Shown here: positions 60,526 through 64,000 of the stretch, one piece after another
Layout: every line of letters starts with the position of its first letter
Position numbering within the stretch: position 1 is the stretch's first letter
DNA from: Glandiceps talaboti
Lineage: Eukaryota; Hemichordata; Enteropneusta; Spengelidae
Assembly: GCF_964340395.1 (NCBI RefSeq)
Contig: NC_135555.1
Span: forward strand, 19,848,947 to 19,912,946
Direction of reading: 5' to 3'
DNA: 64,000 nt
Notes under the pieces: model-generated
The model's database searches: none
Seen by the model: the letters and a program-made list of their open reading frames with translations, nothing else
Told to the model about the DNA's origin: nothing
Program-made: the position numbers and the translations under genes

Positions 60526-61799
60526 TTGAAAATGTTGAACTTAATTCACCACTGGGATCAATTTTTCTTGAAAATAAGTGTTTTTTAAATATCTCCAAAC
60601 TTCATCATAGCTGAAAGAAATGTTGGTGTTTGCCATCTTGGTTTCTGGGAAATCAACAATCTTTCATTTTCCCCATATATAATTAATACAGTAGTCGGTG
60701 ATAACATTGGATTCTAAAATGGCCTAATTTGGATAACATTGTGATCTCTATTTAAAAAATTCACATGGTCACCCCTCATTTTTCTTCTTGGTTTAAACTC
60801 AGAATGGGTTTGACTTTGAGTGTAAACAATTTATTTGAGGCACATTCCATATTAAAGATTAATAAAAATCACAAACTGCCAACCTGCCTAAAAGAATAAT
60901 TCATCATGCTAAATTGCATTATGAAATCAGGAAGATTTTAAAGTTTTAATTAAACCTAACCAAATATATAACCACAGCAACTTTTCAACCCCCTATGCAA
61001 TAAACCACAAAGTACATGTATGACCTTGTTCATTATAATTCAGATTTTTAACCACTTTATGGGCACATGAGAAGAGTGCCATGCAAGTGTGATGAATGTG
61101 AGTCGATTCAATATATGACAACCTAAGATGTTCCTTGCTCTTATCTCATCGGCATCTCCACATGATAGGAGTAATGTAAGAAATCTTCATTTATTTTTTA
61201 CACATTCTGCTGGCTCTGTATAGCTCCCGAAGGAATACAATTCAACTACTAATTGCTTTCTTATACTCAGTATCAATCCATCATTCATAATCTAAAATTG
61301 TCAGCTTGTTTTCCTTGTTGTCCGGATCACCGGGGACCCGTTTCTAATTCCACTTGGCACCGCGGAGATTTTCCCAGCCCTCTGGCTGATATAACCTTCC
61401 TTTACCTGCTACTCATTCAGCCATGACATATTGGTAGAATGTGTAAAAAATACATGTTTTCATCAACCAAAACCCGCAATTGTTGAATGCCTTAATGCGT
61501 GTTTCTGAACTTTGGTAGCATTATGCATTGAAAAGAAGTGACCTTACCTGTTAAACAAGGAAGGGGGTTTTGATTATTTTATTACTAAGGAAGAGATGAC
61601 CATCTACCAAACAGCAATTAACTTATGAAACTATCACATGGTATCATATGGATTGTATCTAGCTTCTTAAATAATGCAGGTCAATGGGGATGATACTAAC
61701 ATATAATCAGTTAATTGTACTCTCCTTTGTATCCTTCCCCTTTGTGTTACATTATCCCAAATGTCATCTTCCCCTTAATCGTTTTCTTTTTTGCCCTTC

Positions 61800-62180
61800 A
61801 AATTCCCAGTTTTAGCAAAATTTACGTATGTCCCAAAATTCCTTTAAATTTATATCACATCAAAATATCATCCACTAATTTTTTTTCTTTTCCCACTGTC
61901 TCATTCCCAATTTTAGCAAAATTTCTGTTTTATGTATTTTCCCAAAATTCCTTTAAATTTACATTTTTGTATATGATGTCAAAATATTGTGCTCATTTTT
62001 TTTCCCTTCTGATTCCCAATTTTAGCAAATATCTGTGAATCTATTTCTTAAAATATCTTCCACTAATTTTTTTCCCCTTCAAGGCTTCTTGTTCATTTTT
62101 GTGTTTTATGTATTTCGCAAAATCCCTTCCTCTTTATATGACATCAAAATATCTCATTCCCAATTTTAGTCCCTTTCCAT
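61800..62180. repeat. Degenerate tandem repeat, 100-145-bp unit
   Basis: ATTCCCA(A/G)TTTTAGCAAA starts at about 61802, 61903 and 62012, with a fourth partial unit near 62156. CCCAAAATTCCTTTAAATTT and CATCAAAATAT recur between them. Confidence 0.85.
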
Positions 62181-63490
62181 CAATTCACTGATTTCCTTAA
62201 TCTTTATGATTTGAGTGTCAAATGTTTCACCTCCTCATTTCTTTCATTTAATTATCTCATAAGTTTTAACTGTCTTTCCTGCCCACTCCCCACAAACCAT
62301 TACAACAAACCACAAATAGTAGTCATGCAAGAATCACCTTAATTAAAAGTCAATATTTTCATGTCCTAGTGAAGCATTAAGAGGCACTCAAGTTAATTCT
62401 TTAAACTCATCATCGTATCTTTTAGAATTTGAACAGGCATTAGTAATGTTTTTGTGAAAGGTGTTTATGTAGGTGACACCTTCAAATCAAGTTAACTTCA
62501 CAGGTAATCAATGTTTCTTTACCCAAATAATGGTTGAATGGACGATTGAGGAAGCAGTTTAAATTTTAAAAGATCTCCCCCTCTGTCAGGACTCTGAAGA
62601 GACTGCTCCAGTAAAATCTTATTGTCCATATATGTACAAGTATTTGCCTTTGAACAGTTTGACAAGTTGAAAACCCAGATTTGTATTTTGTTTGAAATTA
62701 GAGAATATGTTTTACTTAGAGTAACTATATTAGTTGCTATGTCAACTATCTCTAATCTGTTTTTTAATGTATATTTATTATCATATTATAATTTCTTTTT
62801 TTTTTTACATTTTTATATTTCAGGGACTAAATGAACAAATATGAAACATACAAAGTAGGAAGATGGACCTGATTCACTTTTTATAAGCAATATATCTCTA
62901 TAAAATGCATGACCCAAAACACATGTACATTACGTTTCTCACAAATTGATCTTCTGTAAGAAATGATGTGCGTCCGACATGGTTTAATTGGAGATGACAC
63001 TTGAACAGATTGCAATGCATTAAATCTAGGTGATGGAGCCCCGGGGTGATAATGTGAATGAAAGTGGCAATACAACATTAGCTTATTGTTACCTGTCAAC
63101 TCCCTGTAGTCTTGGGGGGCAAGACAGGATTCTTTCAAGATTTTGATTTTTTTCCATTTTCAGGAACCTTGTAAGACCTTTTTTGTCATCTAATGGGCTC
63201 TTGTTACTAACATCAAGTGACATGAAGAGTTAAAAGCAATTGAAATTTGAAAAAAAATTGTGAGAACACGTCAAATGCAACTTTTTTGTTCGAGTAACAG
63301 GGTCAACGCTTTAATAGAAAAGAAGAATTCTACATTGTGATTTCATCACTCTTCATCATGGCAACGCAATTGTACAATATGGCTGCCAGGTAAATATGTC
63401 ACTTTAAGGTAAAATATAGATTACAAACACAGTTTCCATGGAAACAAAATCATCTTTCTCCTGCTTTTCACACTTTTTTAAATGTAAAAC

Positions 63491-63809
63491 AGTGGTCAAA
63501 TGGATGGAGATTTGTTATTCATTTTGCAATTTTAATTAATAAAACAATTTCATCATAGCTTCCTACTTGAAAAATCAATATGAAACAACATACACCAAGT
63601 AAATAAATGAGTCAAATATTTGTTATTGTATGTACAATAACAAACTTTTTACACACTTTTTAGCTCTTTACAATTTATAGAGTGAGACGTTTGAACATAG
63701 ACTTGAACAATGTTGTTTTCGCATTGATTTTTCAAGTGGCGAGCTATGATAAAATTGTTTTATCAATTAAAAATCCAAACTAATACCCAATCCTCTTCAA
63801 TGGCCACAG
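63491..63809. mobile_element. MITE family A copy 3
   Basis: Left end AGTGGTCAAATGGATGGAG, inner CTACTTGAAAAATCAATATG and TTGTTATTGTATGTACAATA, right end ATACCCAATCCTCTTCAATG then GCCACAG. Ends are approximate. Confidence 0.8.
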
Positions 63810-64000
63810 TAAACACCAACAACAGGTAAACTTTTCTTCTAAGTACAAAAGAGATAAAATTTACTGAAATTTTTGATGCAGCTTGTCTTTGTTAAGTCTA
63901 TAATTTTATTCATCTTTTTGTTTTAGCACCTAAGTTTACCATTAAATAATGTCTGACAACACAGGTTACCATTATCAGATAGCGATGTTACTCGCTCACA

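Larger units (their letters stand above)
39821..64000 (-). other. 5' region without supported exon (intron or upstream DNA)
   Basis: 24 kb with no exon I can support on either strand. Predicted short ORFs lack motifs or splice context. Contents: several tandem repeats, MITE family A copy 3, the family B relative, (ATC)n and (CAGA)n tracts. Less AT-rich, repeat-free patches (for example 44740-44900, 51110-51330, 52390-52720, 58600-59080, 61310-61420) could be regulatory or conserved non-coding DNA, but nothing in the sequence proves it. Confidence 0.5.

Noticed and set aside
61310-61420. GC-richer patch considered as first exon or promoter
   Set aside because: An ATG on the minus strand is followed within four codons by TGA; no support beyond composition.

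Overview
The window is animal (metazoan) nuclear DNA: AT-rich, intron-rich, and full of microsatellites, minisatellites and short non-autonomous DNA transposons. Short ACATGTA-type words recur throughout. I recognise one protein-coding gene, a TOX-family HMG-box transcriptional regulator on the minus strand. Its mix of vertebrate TOX, TOX3 and TOX4 hallmarks fits an invertebrate with a single ancestral-type TOX gene. I cannot name the species from sequence alone.

The TOX gene runs from high to low coordinates. Seven exons are well supported: 21551-21649, 12264-12938, 10886-11122 and 10140-10220 (the HMG box is split between these two), 8085-8339, 7299-7423 and 2534-2594 (C-terminal Cys/His module and stop). 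Two small upstream exons (29541-29569 and 39758-39820) are inferred from splice signals and matching intron phase. Together they encode 540 residues. The start codon and promoter were not found and may lie beyond 64000. A candidate polyadenylation signal sits at 2262-2267.

Layout: 1-2245 is downstream intergenic DNA with a GC-rich edge and a roughly 1-kb TA/TACA microsatellite block. 2534-12938 is the compact 3' half of the gene. 12939-39757 holds three large introns carrying simple repeats, a 43-bp minisatellite, MITE-like elements and a nested transposon area at 30032-31874. 39821-64000 has no exon I can support and is read as 5' intron or upstream DNA.

The most interesting points are a threefold repeat of an intron-exon boundary beside the 85-codon exon, several families of inverted-repeat elements with visible target-site duplications, and two decayed coding relics (25785-26006 and 30150-30496). 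I saw no tRNA, rRNA, CRISPR array or bacterial-type operon, and no clear new biological system.
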